A stretch of DNA of 64,000 nt, taken from Halomonas fontilapidosi. Its GTDB lineage: Bacteria; Pseudomonadota; Gammaproteobacteria; Pseudomonadales; Halomonadaceae. A model generated the notes under the pieces. The model was not told the origin of the DNA and did not search any database. It saw nothing but the letters and a program-made list of their open reading frames with translations. Positions 40,495-49,593 of the stretch are shown one piece after another; position 1 is the stretch's first letter; every line of letters starts with the position of its first letter. The position numbers and the translations under genes were made by a program. Location: NCBI RefSeq assembly GCF_014192285.1, contig NZ_JACHXQ010000012.1, forward strand, positions 1 to 64,000. The letters run 5' to 3'.

Positions 40495-41712
40495 TCAGTC
40501 GCGAAGCTTCTCCAGCACCAGGCAGGCGTTGGTGCCGCCGAAGCCGAAGCTGTTGGAGAGGATGCGATCGATCTTCACGCCGTCGCGACGCTGAGTGACG
40601 ATATCGAAGCCGTCGGCCTGTTCGTCGAGGGTCTCGACGTTGGCCGAGGCGGCCACGAAGTCGTTCTCCATCATCAGCAGCGAGTAGACTGCCTCCTGCA
40701 CGCCGGTGGCGCCCAGCGAGTGGCCGGTCAGCGACTTGGTCGAGCTCATCGCCGGCGTGGCATTGCCGAAGACCTCGCGGATCGCCTTGAGCTCGGCCAC
40801 GTCACCCACCGGCGTGGAGGTGCCGTGGGTGTTGATGTAGTCGATCTTGCCGTCGACGGTGGCCATGGCCTGACGCATGCAGCGTACGGCCCCCTCGCCG
40901 GAAGGCGCGACCATGTCGTGGCCGTCGGAGGTGGCGCCATAGCCGGTCACTTCGGCATAGATCTTCGCGCCGCGTGCCCGGGCGTGCTCCAACTCCTCGA
41001 GCACCAGCATGCCGCCGCCGCCGGCGATGACGAAGCCGTCTCGGGCCTGGTCATAGGGCCGGGAGGCCTTGTCGGGGGTGTCGTTGTAGTGGGTCGAGAG
41101 TGCCCCCATGGCATCGAACAGGCAGGAGAGGGTCCAGTGCTCCTCCTCGCCGCCGCCAGCGAAGACCACGTCCTGCTTGCCCATCTGGATCTGCTCCATG
41201 GCACTGCCGATGCAGTGGGCCGAGGTGGCGCAGGCCGAGGAGATGGAGTAGTTGACGCCCTTGATCCGGAACGGGGTCGCCAGGCAGGCCGAGACGGTGC
41301 TGCCCATGGTGCGGGTGACCCGGTAGGGCCCCACGCGGCGCAGGCCCTTCTCACGCATCAGGTCGGCGGCCTCCACCTGGTTGGCACTGGAGGCACCGCC
41401 AGAGCCGGCGATCAGCCCGGTACGCTCGCTGGAGACCTGCTCCGGGGCGAGGCCCGCGTCCTCGATGGCCTGGGCCATGGCGACATAGGCATAGGCGGCG
41501 GCGTCGCCCATGAAGCGACGCAGCTTGCGGTCGATCAGGGCGTCCAGGTCGATGTCGACGCTGCCGGCTACCTGGCTGCGGAAGCCTCGCTCGGCGTAGT
41601 CCTCCTTGAAGCGAATGCCCGAGCGCCCGCTCCTGAGCGCCTCCAGAACCTGTTGTGCGTCGTTGCCCAGGCAGGACACGATGCCCAGGCCGGTGACTAC
41701 CACTCGTCGCAT
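40495..41712 (-). CDS. fabB: 3-oxoacyl-[acyl-carrier-protein] synthase I
   Basis: FabB elongates cis-3-decenoyl-ACP and so commits chains to unsaturated fatty acids. The 405 residues (E. coli 406) start [20 protein letters not shown] and contain the active-site cysteine in [17 protein letters not shown] (about 156-172), the first histidine in [10 protein letters not shown] and the second in [11 protein letters not shown]. It is 13 bases downstream of fabA and on the same strand, the classical fabAB operon of pseudomonads and relatives. Confidence 0.97.
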   Translation of the reverse strand: MRRVVVTGLGIVSCLGNDAQQVLEALRSGRSGIRFKEDYAERGFRSQVAGSVDIDLDALIDRKLRRFMGDAAAYAYVAMAQAIEDAGLAPEQVSSERTGLIAGSGGASSANQVEAADLMREKGLRRVGPYRVTRTMGSTVSACLATPFRIKGVNYSISSACATSAHCIGSAMEQIQMGKQDVVFAGGGEEEHWTLSCLFDAMGALSTHYNDTPDKASRPYDQARDGFVIAGGGGMLVLEELEHARARGAKIYAEVTGYGATSDGHDMVAPSGEGAVRCMRQAMATVDGKIDYINTHGTSTPVGDVAELKAIREVFGNATPAMSSTKSLTGHSLGATGVQEAVYSLLMMENDFVAASANVETLDEQADGFDIVTQRRDGVKIDRILSNSFGFGGTNACLVLEKLRD

Positions 41713-41725
41713 GGGAGCCTCCTGT

Positions 41726-42241
41726 TCAGAAATTCGCGGTGGAGGTGAACAGGCCGACGCGCAGGTCGTTGGCCTGGTAGATGTCGCGGCCGTCGACGGA
41801 TACGGTGCCGTCGGCCATGCCCAGAATCAGACGCCGGGTGATGATGCGCTTGATGTTGATGCGGTAGGTGACCTTCTGGGCATCAGGCAGGATCTGGCCA
41901 CTGAACTTGACCTCGCCACAGCCCAGGGCACGGCCACGACCGGGGTGGCCGAGCCAGCCCAGGTAGAAGCCTACCAGCTGCCACATGGCATCCAGTCCCA
42001 GGCAGCCGGGCATCACGGGATCCCCGGGGAAGTGGCAGTCGAAGAACCACAGGTCGGGATGGATATCCAGCTCGGCGATCAGCTCGCCCTTGCCGTGATC
42101 CCCACCTTCCTCGTGGATGTGCATGATGCGATCGAGCATCAGCATGTTGGGGGCCGGCAACTGGGCATTGCCCGGACCGAACAGCTCGCCGCGTGAGCAG
42201 GCCAGCAGTTCTTCGCGATCAAAAGAGTGTTGCTTGGTCAC
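41726..42241 (-). CDS. fabA: 3-hydroxydecanoyl-[acyl-carrier-protein] dehydratase/isomerase
   Basis: FabA dehydrates 3-hydroxydecanoyl-ACP and isomerises the double bond, starting the unsaturated branch. The start is taken as GTG 42241 ([20 protein letters not shown]), giving 171 residues like E. coli (172); an ATG 42 codons upstream would add a tail with no family similarity. The hot-dog active site is intact: His in [20 protein letters not shown] (about residues 69-88) and Asp in the same block. It is co-transcribed with fabB. Confidence 0.95.
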   Translation of the reverse strand: MTKQHSFDREELLACSRGELFGPGNAQLPAPNMLMLDRIMHIHEEGGDHGKGELIAELDIHPDLWFFDCHFPGDPVMPGCLGLDAMWQLVGFYLGWLGHPGRGRALGCGEVKFSGQILPDAQKVTYRINIKRIITRRLILGMADGTVSVDGRDIYQANDLRVGLFTSTANF

Positions 42242-42515
42242 TGAGTCGTTCCGAGAGTCGAGATTATTGTGTGCCGAAAGCGGCCTGGGCCGCCGGGCGG
42301 CTGTGCCTAGTCTACTGTCCACACACAATGAATGCACGCCAACCAGATCCGGCGCCTCGCCATGCATGGTACTGCCTCCAGCAGAAACGCGACGCGCACG
42401 TCGGGTTTGTTATCCGCGAAGAGCGTGCTTTCTGTCGAGGAGCTCTGACCGGGCGGGGGTCAAGCTTCCTGGGTGGCTGCCGATAGATCGTTAACGACTC
42501 CGACCATGCCAAGGC
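42242..42515. other. Divergent intergenic region, fabA / GGDEF-EAL gene
   Basis: This 274-base gap must hold the promoters of fabAB (leftward) and the GGDEF-EAL gene (rightward), but no strong consensus pair was found. A 97-codon open frame at 42193-42486 overlaps the antisense of the fabA start and has no recognisable family. A 6-bp inverted repeat CATGCC-AA-GGCATG (42505-42518) covers the GGDEF-EAL start codon. A FabR- or DesT-like site was not recognised. Confidence 0.5.
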
Positions 42516-44417
42516 ATGACACTATCCACCCATCGAGCATCAGTTCCCATGTGGCCAGCGTTCTCCCTCAATCGACCCATGCTCTGGGTGGCACTGTCGG
42601 CCTTCTCGGCCAGTATCTGGCTGCCCAGTATTCCCCTGCGCCTGGCGGCGGCGGTCATGGTGGCCCTCGGCCTTGTCGACGCCTGGCGCCAGGTGCGACT
42701 TGAGCACCAAAGATCGCGCCTCGGCGAGGCGGCGCTCTCTCTCTCGGAAGAGGGGGTCATCATTACCGATGCGGCGAATCGCATCCAGGCCGTCAATCCG
42801 GCCTTCACCCGCATCACCGGCTATCCCCTGGACGAGGTGCGCGGCCTCAATGCCAGTTCGCTCGTGGCGCCTCGGCACGACAAGACGTTCTTCGAGAACT
42901 ACTGGCAGACCCTGCGCACCACGGGCCGTTGGGAAGGAGAAATCTGGAATCGCCGCAAGCAGGGGGATGAGTATCCCGAGTGGCTGAGAGTTCGCGTCGT
43001 CACCGATGAGTCGGGCCAAATTACCCACCATGTCTGCCTGTTCACTGATATCTCCGTTCACAAGGCCCGGGAGCGCGACCTGCAGAGGATCGGTTTCGAG
43101 GACCCGATTACCGGCCTGCCCAACCGTCGGCGACTGCATGACCTGCTGGCTTCCCGCCTGCGGCACTTGCGGGCGGGCGAGAGCCTGGACCTGGCGTTGA
43201 TCGATATCGATGGTTTCAAGGAGATCAACGATGGCATCGGGGTTGAGCTCGGTGATCGGCTGCTTGCTGACTTCGGGCAGCGCTTGGCCGGGCAGGCGGC
43301 AGGTGGTGTCGTCGGTCGGCTGGGGGGAGATGAGTTCATGGTGATTCGTACCACCACTCGCAGCGACCACGACAATTGGGTCAAGGGGCTGCAGAGCCAT
43401 CTGGGGCAGCCCTTCGAGATCGACCGACACAGCCTGCGATTGGGGCTGACGATCGGCAGCTGTCGCTCACCGGAGGACGGGCGTCAGTCCGGCGTGCTCT
43501 TTCAGCGCCTGGAGTCGGCCTTGTATAGCGCTAAACGCACCGGTCGTAACCTGACTCAGCGTTTCCGGCCCGCCCTCGATGTCCAGGATAGTCCGCAGCT
43601 CGGGTTGCTCAACGATCTCCGTAATGCTCTGGCCGTTGGCGGCCAGCTGGAGTTGTACTACCAGCCACAGTATCGCCTGGAAGATGACCGCCTGGCCGGG
43701 CTGGAGGCCCTGCTGCGCTGGCGGCACCCCCGCGATGGGATGATCTCTCCCGGCGACTTCATCCCCTTGGCCGAGCGACACGGGCTGATGGCGACGCTCG
43801 GCGACTGGGTGATCGACCAGGCCCTGGCCCAGATGGCGCACTGGCAGCGGATGGAGATGCCGGAGGCTACGGTGTGGATCAATATTTCGGCCATGCAACT
43901 GTTTCAGGGCGACCTGGAGACGGCGCTGGCATCGGGCCTGGCGCGTCATCGTGTGCCGGCTCGGCTGCTGGGCCTGGAGCTGACGGAGTCCGTGCTCCTC
44001 GACGAGCGCGCCGGTGATATCGCGCCGCGACTGGAAAAGCTGCGACGGCAGGGGCATGGCATCGCCATCGACGATTTCGGCACCGGCTATTCCTCGCTGG
44101 GTTACCTCAAGCACCTGCCGGTGGACAAGCTCAAGCTTGATCGTGCCTTCATTCACGCTTTGCCTGGTGACCGGGCCGATGCGGCCATTGTTTGTGCCGT
44201 CCTGGCCATGGCGCGGGGGCTCGAGCTGGAGGTGATCGCCGAAGGGGTCGAGACCGAGGCGCAGCGTGATTTTCTGCTCGCCCAGGGCTGCGCGCAGGTT
44301 CAAGGGTTTTTCTATGCCCGGCCCCGGCCGGCGGCTCAGCTGGAAGCGCAGTGGCGGGAACAGGCCTCAGCGGGCCTGTCGGCTCAGGGCAAGCGGGTTG
44401 CCGAGGCGCCGGCTTAG
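42516..44417 (+). CDS. Membrane PAS-GGDEF-EAL cyclic-di-GMP protein
   Basis: Residues 22-57 form one or two membrane helices, a PAS domain spans about 68-185 (GVIITDAANRIQAVNPAFTR), then a GGDEF domain (about 190-345) with GGDEF at 270-274 and an EAL domain (about 365-615) with EAL at 397-399. The EAL metal and catalytic residues look complete (NISAMQ, ELTES, DDFGTGYSSLGYLKHL, EVIAEGVE). The GGDEF domain has a normal signature, but the upstream FKEINDGIGVELGD carries Val where His is usual, and no RxxD inhibitory site precedes it. Phosphodiesterase action is the safer prediction. The last 51 bases overlap the convergent DUF2878 gene. Confidence 0.93.
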   Translation: MTLSTHRASVPMWPAFSLNRPMLWVALSAFSASIWLPSIPLRLAAAVMVALGLVDAWRQVRLEHQRSRLGEAALSLSEEGVIITDAANRIQAVNPAFTRITGYPLDEVRGLNASSLVAPRHDKTFFENYWQTLRTTGRWEGEIWNRRKQGDEYPEWLRVRVVTDESGQITHHVCLFTDISVHKARERDLQRIGFEDPITGLPNRRRLHDLLASRLRHLRAGESLDLALIDIDGFKEINDGIGVELGDRLLADFGQRLAGQAAGGVVGRLGGDEFMVIRTTTRSDHDNWVKGLQSHLGQPFEIDRHSLRLGLTIGSCRSPEDGRQSGVLFQRLESALYSAKRTGRNLTQRFRPALDVQDSPQLGLLNDLRNALAVGGQLELYYQPQYRLEDDRLAGLEALLRWRHPRDGMISPGDFIPLAERHGLMATLGDWVIDQALAQMAHWQRMEMPEATVWINISAMQLFQGDLETALASGLARHRVPARLLGLELTESVLLDERAGDIAPRLEKLRRQGHGIAIDDFGTGYSSLGYLKHLPVDKLKLDRAFIHALPGDRADAAIVCAVLAMARGLELEVIAEGVETEAQRDFLLAQGCAQVQGFFYARPRPAAQLEAQWREQASAGLSAQGKRVAEAPA

Positions 44418-44894
44418 CGTCAGGCAGATCAGCGCCCAGGTCAGTGCCTCGGCGGGCAGTAGCCAGGGCGCCAGCTCAACCCCGGCGAGGCTCGCGCCGG
44501 CATAGTAGGAGAGCGGTCCGCTGGTGGCGCCACCCAGTACCGCCAACCAGGGATACTGCCAGAGCCAGGCCAGCGAGTGGTGAATCAGGGTCGCGAACAG
44601 CGGCCAGAGCAGCCACAGCCAGGGCGGCATCCCCCCGAGCAGCGGTAGCCCGTTAGCGAAGTCGAAGCCGCCGGCCAGCGTCAGGCCGCCGTCGACCACC
44701 AGCCCCAGGGCGGCGAAGCCGGCCAGCCAGCGCCACTCGCCGGGACGGGCCAGCCAGGCGAGGTGCAGAGCGATGATCGCCGAGGCAACCAGCAGACCGA
44801 TCCGCGAGCCGCCCAGCACGCAAGCGAACCAGCCCGCCTGAAAGGCGGCCAGGTTGACCAGCATCTTCACGGGGCCATCGGGCAATGTCGCCAT
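44367..44894 (-). CDS. DUF2878 membrane protein
   Basis: The 175-residue protein from ATG 44894 (MATLPDGPVKMLVNLAAFQA) is mostly hydrophobic, with about six membrane segments and many Trp and Leu residues. It resembles the DUF2878 family, whose members commonly lie beside cfa-type methyltransferases; the function is unknown. The start lies 5 bases after the cfa stop; a later start (MLVNLA, 44864) cannot be excluded, as neither has a good ribosome site. It is the last gene of the ten-gene minus-strand operon and overlaps the GGDEF-EAL gene tail to tail by 51 bp. Confidence 0.8.
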   Translation of the reverse strand: MATLPDGPVKMLVNLAAFQAGWFACVLGGSRIGLLVASAIIALHLAWLARPGEWRWLAGFAALGLVVDGGLTLAGGFDFANGLPLLGGMPPWLWLLWPLFATLIHHSLAWLWQYPWLAVLGGATSGPLSYYAGASLAGVELAPWLLPAEALTWALICLTLSRRLGNPLALSRQAR

Positions 44895-44899
44895 AGGGA

Positions 44900-46168
44900 T
44901 TACGCCGCCCCGGTGAGCGGGGCCGGTCGCGCACCGGGCTTGGCCAGTAGTAGGTGGCAGGTGCCGATGGTGCGCTCCATGAAACCGCCCTCGCAATAGC
45001 AGAGGTAGTAGCGCCACATGCGAATAAAACGCTCGTCGTAGCCGAGTCGGCGCACGGTCTCCAGGCTGGCTTCGAAGCGATGGCGCCACTCCCGCAGGGT
45101 GCGGGCGTAGTGCAGGCCAATCTCGTCGAGGTCGATGACGTTGAGCGAGGTGTGGCGCGTCAAGCCATCGAGGATGGCGCGATGCGATGGCAGGAAGCCC
45201 CCCGGGAAGATGTAGCGCTTGATGAAGTCCATCTCGCGCTTGGCGGCCTCGTAGCGCTGGTCGCGGATCGTGATGGCCTGCAGCATGGCCTGACCGTCGT
45301 CGGTGAGCAGCCGGTCCAGGGTGGCCAGGTAGGTGCCCAGGTACTGGTGGCCCACCGCCTCGATCATCTCCACCGAGATCAGCCGGTCAAACTGGCCCGA
45401 CAGTTCGCGATAGTCTTGCTGGAGCAGGGTGATGCGCTCCCCCAGGCCCTCTTCCTCGATGCGCTTCGCCGTGAAGGCGTGCTGCTCCGCCGAGATGGTG
45501 GTGGTGGTCACGTGGCAGCCGCGGGTCTTGGCCGCATGGATGGCCAGCCCGCCCCAGCCGGTGCCGATCTCCAGCAGGTGGTGGTGGGGCTGGACATCGA
45601 GTTTCTCGAGCATCAGGTCGAGCTTGTAGGTCGAGGCGTCCTCCAGGCTGGCCTCGGCGTCGGGGAAGACCGCGCTGGAATACATCCGGTGATCCTGGTC
45701 GAGGAAGGTGGCAAACAGCGCGTTGCCGATGTCGTAATGCGCGGCGATGTTGCGCTTTGAGCCGCGCAGGCTGTTGCGCTGCAGACCATAGAGGGCGCCG
45801 AGCAGCCAGCGTCCGAGACGGGCGGGGCCATTCTCGATCTCGCCGTTGACGCGCTCCAGGTTGGCCGCGAACAGCCGCACCAGCGCCACCGGGTCATCGG
45901 CATCCCAGTCGCCCTCCATGTAGGCCTCGGCGGCGCCTACGGTGCCGCCCAGCGCCAGACGCTTCCACGCCCGGTGGTGGCGCACCACCAGGGTGACCCG
46001 CAGCGGACCTCCCTGGCCTAGCAGATGGCGCTTGTGGCCGTCGATAAGGGTGATGTTGCCGCCCTCCAGGCGGTCGAGCTGGGCCAGTACCCGGGGCTTG
46101 AGCCAGCGGGTCAGCCGGTCGCCCTCGGGAGCCAGGGGGCGGGCAGTGGCGGAGCGAAGGGTGTTCAC
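44900..46168 (-). CDS. Cyclopropane-fatty-acid-synthase family methyltransferase
   Basis: This SAM-dependent enzyme methylenates or methylates double bonds of membrane phospholipid chains. The 422 residues carry an N-terminal lipid-binding part, AAHYDIGNALFATFLDQD (about 143-160), the SAM site LEIGTGWGGLAIHAAKTRGC near 199-218, VEMIEAVGHQYLGTY and the C-terminal RMWRYYLCYCEGGF. Two family types fit: CFA synthase proper, or the UfaM-type enzyme of furan fatty acid synthesis, which lies in similar photolyase clusters. Sequence alone does not decide. The start overlaps the DUF1365 stop by 4 bases. Confidence 0.9.
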   Translation of the reverse strand: MNTLRSATARPLAPEGDRLTRWLKPRVLAQLDRLEGGNITLIDGHKRHLLGQGGPLRVTLVVRHHRAWKRLALGGTVGAAEAYMEGDWDADDPVALVRLFAANLERVNGEIENGPARLGRWLLGALYGLQRNSLRGSKRNIAAHYDIGNALFATFLDQDHRMYSSAVFPDAEASLEDASTYKLDLMLEKLDVQPHHHLLEIGTGWGGLAIHAAKTRGCHVTTTTISAEQHAFTAKRIEEEGLGERITLLQQDYRELSGQFDRLISVEMIEAVGHQYLGTYLATLDRLLTDDGQAMLQAITIRDQRYEAAKREMDFIKRYIFPGGFLPSHRAILDGLTRHTSLNVIDLDEIGLHYARTLREWRHRFEASLETVRRLGYDERFIRMWRYYLCYCEGGFMERTIGTCHLLLAKPGARPAPLTGAA

Positions 46169-46944
46169 GACGAGCTCTCCTCACGCGAAGGGTGGTCTTG
46201 GCCGGGATGGTCATGGACGGGCACGCCCTTGAGCCACAGCCGTAGTGCCTCGAAATGGATGCCGGCGAGGGTCTTCAGGCTCATCCACGGCTGGCGGGCC
46301 AGGGTGGCCAGCAGCACACTGCGGGTCGCCGGTCGGGCCTGCAGGGTCAGGGTGGCGTCGAAGTGGCGCTCGCCGTTCTTCCAGTTTTCCATGTGCATCG
46401 ACAGGGCGTCGCTCGGGGTGTCGAAACGCCAGCGGTAGGTCATGTCCATGGGGTTGAAGGGCGAGACGTGCATGACCTTGTCGAACTCGGCGACATGGCC
46501 ATGGCGCCAAGGCGACACGGCGCAGGCATAGCGGGTGCGTTCGCCCCACGGCGTGTTGCTCACCTCGCCGAGCACCGCACGCAGCTCGCCGCGGGCATCA
46601 TAGGCGTAGTAGAGCGATACCGGGTTGAAGCCCAGCCCCAGGGTGCGCAGCTGGGTCAGCACGCAGATTCGTCCGTCCGGGGCGCTGCCCAGCAGGCGCT
46701 CCAGCTCCTCGCGCACCGCCTGCTTGAGGGGGCGGTCATGGGGGGCCAGATAGTCCTCACGGCGAAAGCGCGCCAGGGCCGGGCGTCGGGCGCTGAAACC
46801 GGGCACGCCGTCGAACAGCTCCGGCAACTCGTCGAGGTCGAGCCAGGCCATCCACAGGCCATACGCGAAGGCGTGATGGCGCGGCAGGAAGCGGCGATGG
46901 CGCAGGGTCCCCCGGTAGATGCGCGAGCGTGGCGAGCGAATCAT
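46165..46944 (-). CDS. DUF1365 family protein
   Basis: The 259-residue protein starts MIRSPRSRIYRGTLRHRRFL and has the DUF1365 hallmarks: HHAFAYGLWMAWLDLDEL near residue 23-40, the tract LGLGFNPVSLYYAYD around 102-116, and FNPMDMTYRW. The family is linked by gene order to an FAD amine-oxidase-like protein and a cfa-type enzyme in many bacteria, and its function is not established; a part in lipid modification is inferred from that. It overlaps both neighbours by 4 bases, so translation is coupled. Confidence 0.88.
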   Translation of the reverse strand: MIRSPRSRIYRGTLRHRRFLPRHHAFAYGLWMAWLDLDELPELFDGVPGFSARRPALARFRREDYLAPHDRPLKQAVREELERLLGSAPDGRICVLTQLRTLGLGFNPVSLYYAYDARGELRAVLGEVSNTPWGERTRYACAVSPWRHGHVAEFDKVMHVSPFNPMDMTYRWRFDTPSDALSMHMENWKNGERHFDATLTLQARPATRSVLLATLARQPWMSLKTLAGIHFEALRLWLKGVPVHDHPGQDHPSREESSS

Positions 46945-48314
46945 GCCACGCGCTCCTTGGCGGCCTTGGCAGGCGTGGAGGGGCGCGCTTCGTGGCGGTC
47001 GTCCTCATTGCAGCCCAGGGACTGGGCCACGCGTAGCGCACTCCAGACACCGTCCTCGTGGAAGCCGTTGCGCCAGTAGGCACCACAGTAGTGGGTGCGT
47101 TGCTCGGGCCCGGAGATTTCGCCATGGCGGGCCTGGGCCGTCTGGCCGGCGAGCGTGAACTGCGGGTGGGCATAGGTGAAGCGGCCCAGCACCTTGGCAG
47201 GGTCGATGGCGGCACCGTCGTTGAGGGTCACGCAAAACGTGTGCGGCGCATCGAGGCGTTGCAGGATGTTCATGTCGTACGTCACCGACACCCGGGTATC
47301 GTCGCCACGACCATCGAGCCGATAGTTCCAGCTCGCCCAGGCGCGCCGGCGGCGCGGCAGCAGCCGGGTATCGGTATGCAGCACCACCTCGTTGTCGGCA
47401 TAGGGCAGTGCACCGAGAATCTCGCGCTCGGCGGCGCTCGGGTCGTCGAGCATGGCCAGCGCCTGATCGGCGTGGCAGGCCAGCACAACCTGGTCGAAGG
47501 CCTGGATGCCGCTGGCGGTGCGCACCTCGACCCAGTCGGCATGTCGGCGGATGCCGCGTACCGGAGTGGCCAGGTGGATGCGGCCAGCGCAGGGCGCGGT
47601 TAGTGCCGGGATGTAGCTTCGCGAGCCGCCCACTAGGGTGTGCCATTGGGGTCGGTCGCTGACCGACAGCAGCCCGTGGTGGCGAAAGAAGCGCACGAAG
47701 AACAGTAGCGGGAAGGCGCGAAGGTCGCTGATGCTGGCCGACCAGATGGCTGCCCCCATCGGCAACAGGTAGTGATGCTGGAAGTCGTTGCCGAAGCCGT
47801 TGGCCTGAAGCCAGGCACCCAGCGTCATGGCGGGGTCGAGCCGGTCGTCTTCCAGCGCCCGGGTCGCCTCGCGGTTGAAGCGCAGGATATCGCGGAGCAG
47901 GCGGTGAAAGCTGGGACGCAGCAGGTTGCGCCGCTGGGCAAACAGGCTTGCCAGAGTGTGGCCGTTGTATTCGAAATCGCGGCCCGTCTCGTGCACCGAG
48001 AAGCTCATCTCGGTGGGCTGGCTGGCCACCCCTAGCCGCGCCATGAGGCGCTGGAAGTGCGGATAGGTCCAGTCGTTGAAGACGATAAAGCCGGTGTCGA
48101 TGGCGTAGTGGCGACCATCGAGCTCCACGTCGACGGTGGCGGTATGCCCGCCCAGGCGGTCGGCGGCCTCGAACAGCGTGACCTCATGGCGGCTCGACAG
48201 GTACCAGGCGGCGGCCATGCCGCCGATGCCGCCGCCGATCACGGCAATGCGTTGGGCGGTCTCGTGGCGGGGGGTGTCGAGAGGCGACGGTGACGATGTG
48301 AACGAGGCGGTCAT
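46941..48314 (-). CDS. FAD-dependent amine-oxidase-like protein (COG2907 type)
   Basis: The 457 residues begin with a short tail and then the FAD-binding IAVIGGGIGGMAAAWYLS (about 23-40), followed by EAADRLGGHTAT, the second part of the dinucleotide fold. The block DTGFIVFNDWTYPHF and the C-terminal HYCGAYWRNGFHEDGVWSAL are typical of the NAD(P)-binding/FAD proteins encoded beside DUF1365 and cfa. In comparable clusters a similar protein is considered part of fatty acid tailoring; the substrate is unknown. It overlaps SDR and DUF1365 by 4 bases each. Confidence 0.88.
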   Translation of the reverse strand: MTASFTSSPSPLDTPRHETAQRIAVIGGGIGGMAAAWYLSSRHEVTLFEAADRLGGHTATVDVELDGRHYAIDTGFIVFNDWTYPHFQRLMARLGVASQPTEMSFSVHETGRDFEYNGHTLASLFAQRRNLLRPSFHRLLRDILRFNREATRALEDDRLDPAMTLGAWLQANGFGNDFQHHYLLPMGAAIWSASISDLRAFPLLFFVRFFRHHGLLSVSDRPQWHTLVGGSRSYIPALTAPCAGRIHLATPVRGIRRHADWVEVRTASGIQAFDQVVLACHADQALAMLDDPSAAEREILGALPYADNEVVLHTDTRLLPRRRRAWASWNYRLDGRGDDTRVSVTYDMNILQRLDAPHTFCVTLNDGAAIDPAKVLGRFTYAHPQFTLAGQTAQARHGEISGPEQRTHYCGAYWRNGFHEDGVWSALRVAQSLGCNEDDRHEARPSTPAKAAKERVA

Positions 48315-49105
48315 GAACGGGTCTCCGATGCGCTGTCCTGGCGGGTCATGCGCACCCCCAGGCGATGACGCAAGGCCGGGGGGAGGATGCCCGCCAGCCT
48401 TACCAGCAGCGTGAAGCGGCGCGGGAAGTGGATGTCCAGCCGGCGCTTGGCAAGGCCCGCGAGGATCGCCGTGGCGGCTTCGTCGACGCTCACGCGCATG
48501 GGCATGGCGAAGTCGTTGCGGTCGGTCAGCGGTGTCTTGACGAAACCGGGGTGGATCAGGCTCACATCAATGCCTTCGGCCTCCAGGTCGAGGCGCAATG
48601 ACTCGAGGAAGTGGCTGAGCGCGGCCTTGGAGGCGCCATAGGCCTCTGAGCGGGGCAGCGGGAGATAGGCAGCAGCGCTGGAGGTGGCGGCCAGCAGGGG
48701 CCGCCCACCCTCGGCGCGGGCCCGGCGCAGCAGGGGTAAGGCGGCTTCAACGCCATAGATGGCGCCGAAGAAGTTGGGAGCGAAAACCCGCTCGACGAGG
48801 TCGACATCGAAGTCACGGGCATCCAGGTATTCGCAGGTGCCGGCGTTGAGAATGACCAGGTCAAGGCCGCCGAAGGCTTCGTCCAGTTGCTCGCCGGCGC
48901 GACGCACGGCCTGACGATCTGCCACGTCCAGCGGCAGCAGCAGGGCGTTGTCACGGCCGGCGGCGAGCTCCTGCAGCGCCGGCTCGCTACGGGCGCTGAG
49001 CGCCACCCGATGCCCCTCGTCGAGCAGACGTTCGGCCAGGGCGCGGCCAATGCCCGAGGTGGCGCCGGTCAGCCAGATGCGCTGCCTGTCGCTCGCTGTG
49101 ATCAT
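48311..49105 (-). CDS. Short-chain dehydrogenase/reductase
   Basis: A classical SDR of 264 residues: nucleotide loop GATSGIG (14-20), LNAG near 87, and the catalytic Ser and Tyr-x3-Lys in TSSAAAYLPLPRSEAYGASK (about 142-161). It has a C-terminal extension with aromatic and basic residues. The substrate cannot be read. It is the fifth gene from the end of the photolyase operon, 26 bases after the NTF2-like gene and overlapping the FAD gene. Confidence 0.9.
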   Translation of the reverse strand: MITASDRQRIWLTGATSGIGRALAERLLDEGHRVALSARSEPALQELAAGRDNALLLPLDVADRQAVRRAGEQLDEAFGGLDLVILNAGTCEYLDARDFDVDLVERVFAPNFFGAIYGVEAALPLLRRARAEGGRPLLAATSSAAAYLPLPRSEAYGASKAALSHFLESLRLDLEAEGIDVSLIHPGFVKTPLTDRNDFAMPMRVSVDEAATAILAGLAKRRLDIHFPRRFTLLVRLAGILPPALRHRLGVRMTRQDSASETRS

Positions 49106-49131
49106 GATCTCTCCCCTTTATCCAGTGGCCG

Positions 49132-49566
49132 TCAACGGCCCAGCTGTCGCTTCACCAGGCGTATGGCGCCTCCCAGCACCGGCAGTCGCTCGTAGAGCAG
49201 TGCACCGGCGTCAAAGTAGTCGCGGTGTCTCACCACTCGGCCGTCTGGCGCGAAGGCGAGGTGCGAACATCCCTCGACGTCCACTCGTCGCCCCCCATCG
49301 AGTCGCGGATGCACCAGGTGCATCGTCCAGGTGACAAACGCCGTGTCCTGCTGTTGTAGCGTGTCGTGAAATGTGAAATGACACGATGTCACGTTGTCGT
49401 ACAGGGTGCGAAAGTAGCCTTCCAGCGCTTCACGGCCCTTTATATGGTGCAGCGGGTCAATGAAGTCAACGTCGTCAGTGTATACCTCGCACAGCTTCCT
49501 TGTACAGGTTTTGTCTAGTTTATTGAAGAAGGCGCAGAAGGCCTCCAGGTCAGTTGCCTGGCGCAT
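49132..49566 (-). CDS. NTF2-like (SnoaL-type) protein
   Basis: The 144-residue protein has an NTF2-like fold pattern: an N-terminal helix with FCAFFNKLDK, YTDDVDFIDPLHHIKGREAL, and later HRDYFDAGALLYERLPVLGG, a form I associate with the small proteins found beside photolyase and cfa genes. A ribosome site (GGGAGA) lies 8 bases before ATG 49566. Its N-terminal coding region contains TGTACA and TATACA motifs 22 bp apart. Function unknown; ligand binding or a lyase-like step in lipid oxidation could fit. Confidence 0.82.
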   Translation of the reverse strand: MRQATDLEAFCAFFNKLDKTCTRKLCEVYTDDVDFIDPLHHIKGREALEGYFRTLYDNVTSCHFTFHDTLQQQDTAFVTWTMHLVHPRLDGGRRVDVEGCSHLAFAPDGRVVRHRDYFDAGALLYERLPVLGGAIRLVKRQLGR

Positions 49567-49593
49567 GGTGGGGTCTCCCTAATCCACTGGTCG

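Noticed and set aside
42193..42486. 97-codon plus-strand frame in the fabA upstream region
   Set aside because: It overlaps the fabA start in antisense, has no recognisable domain and no ribosome site; left as part of the intergenic region.
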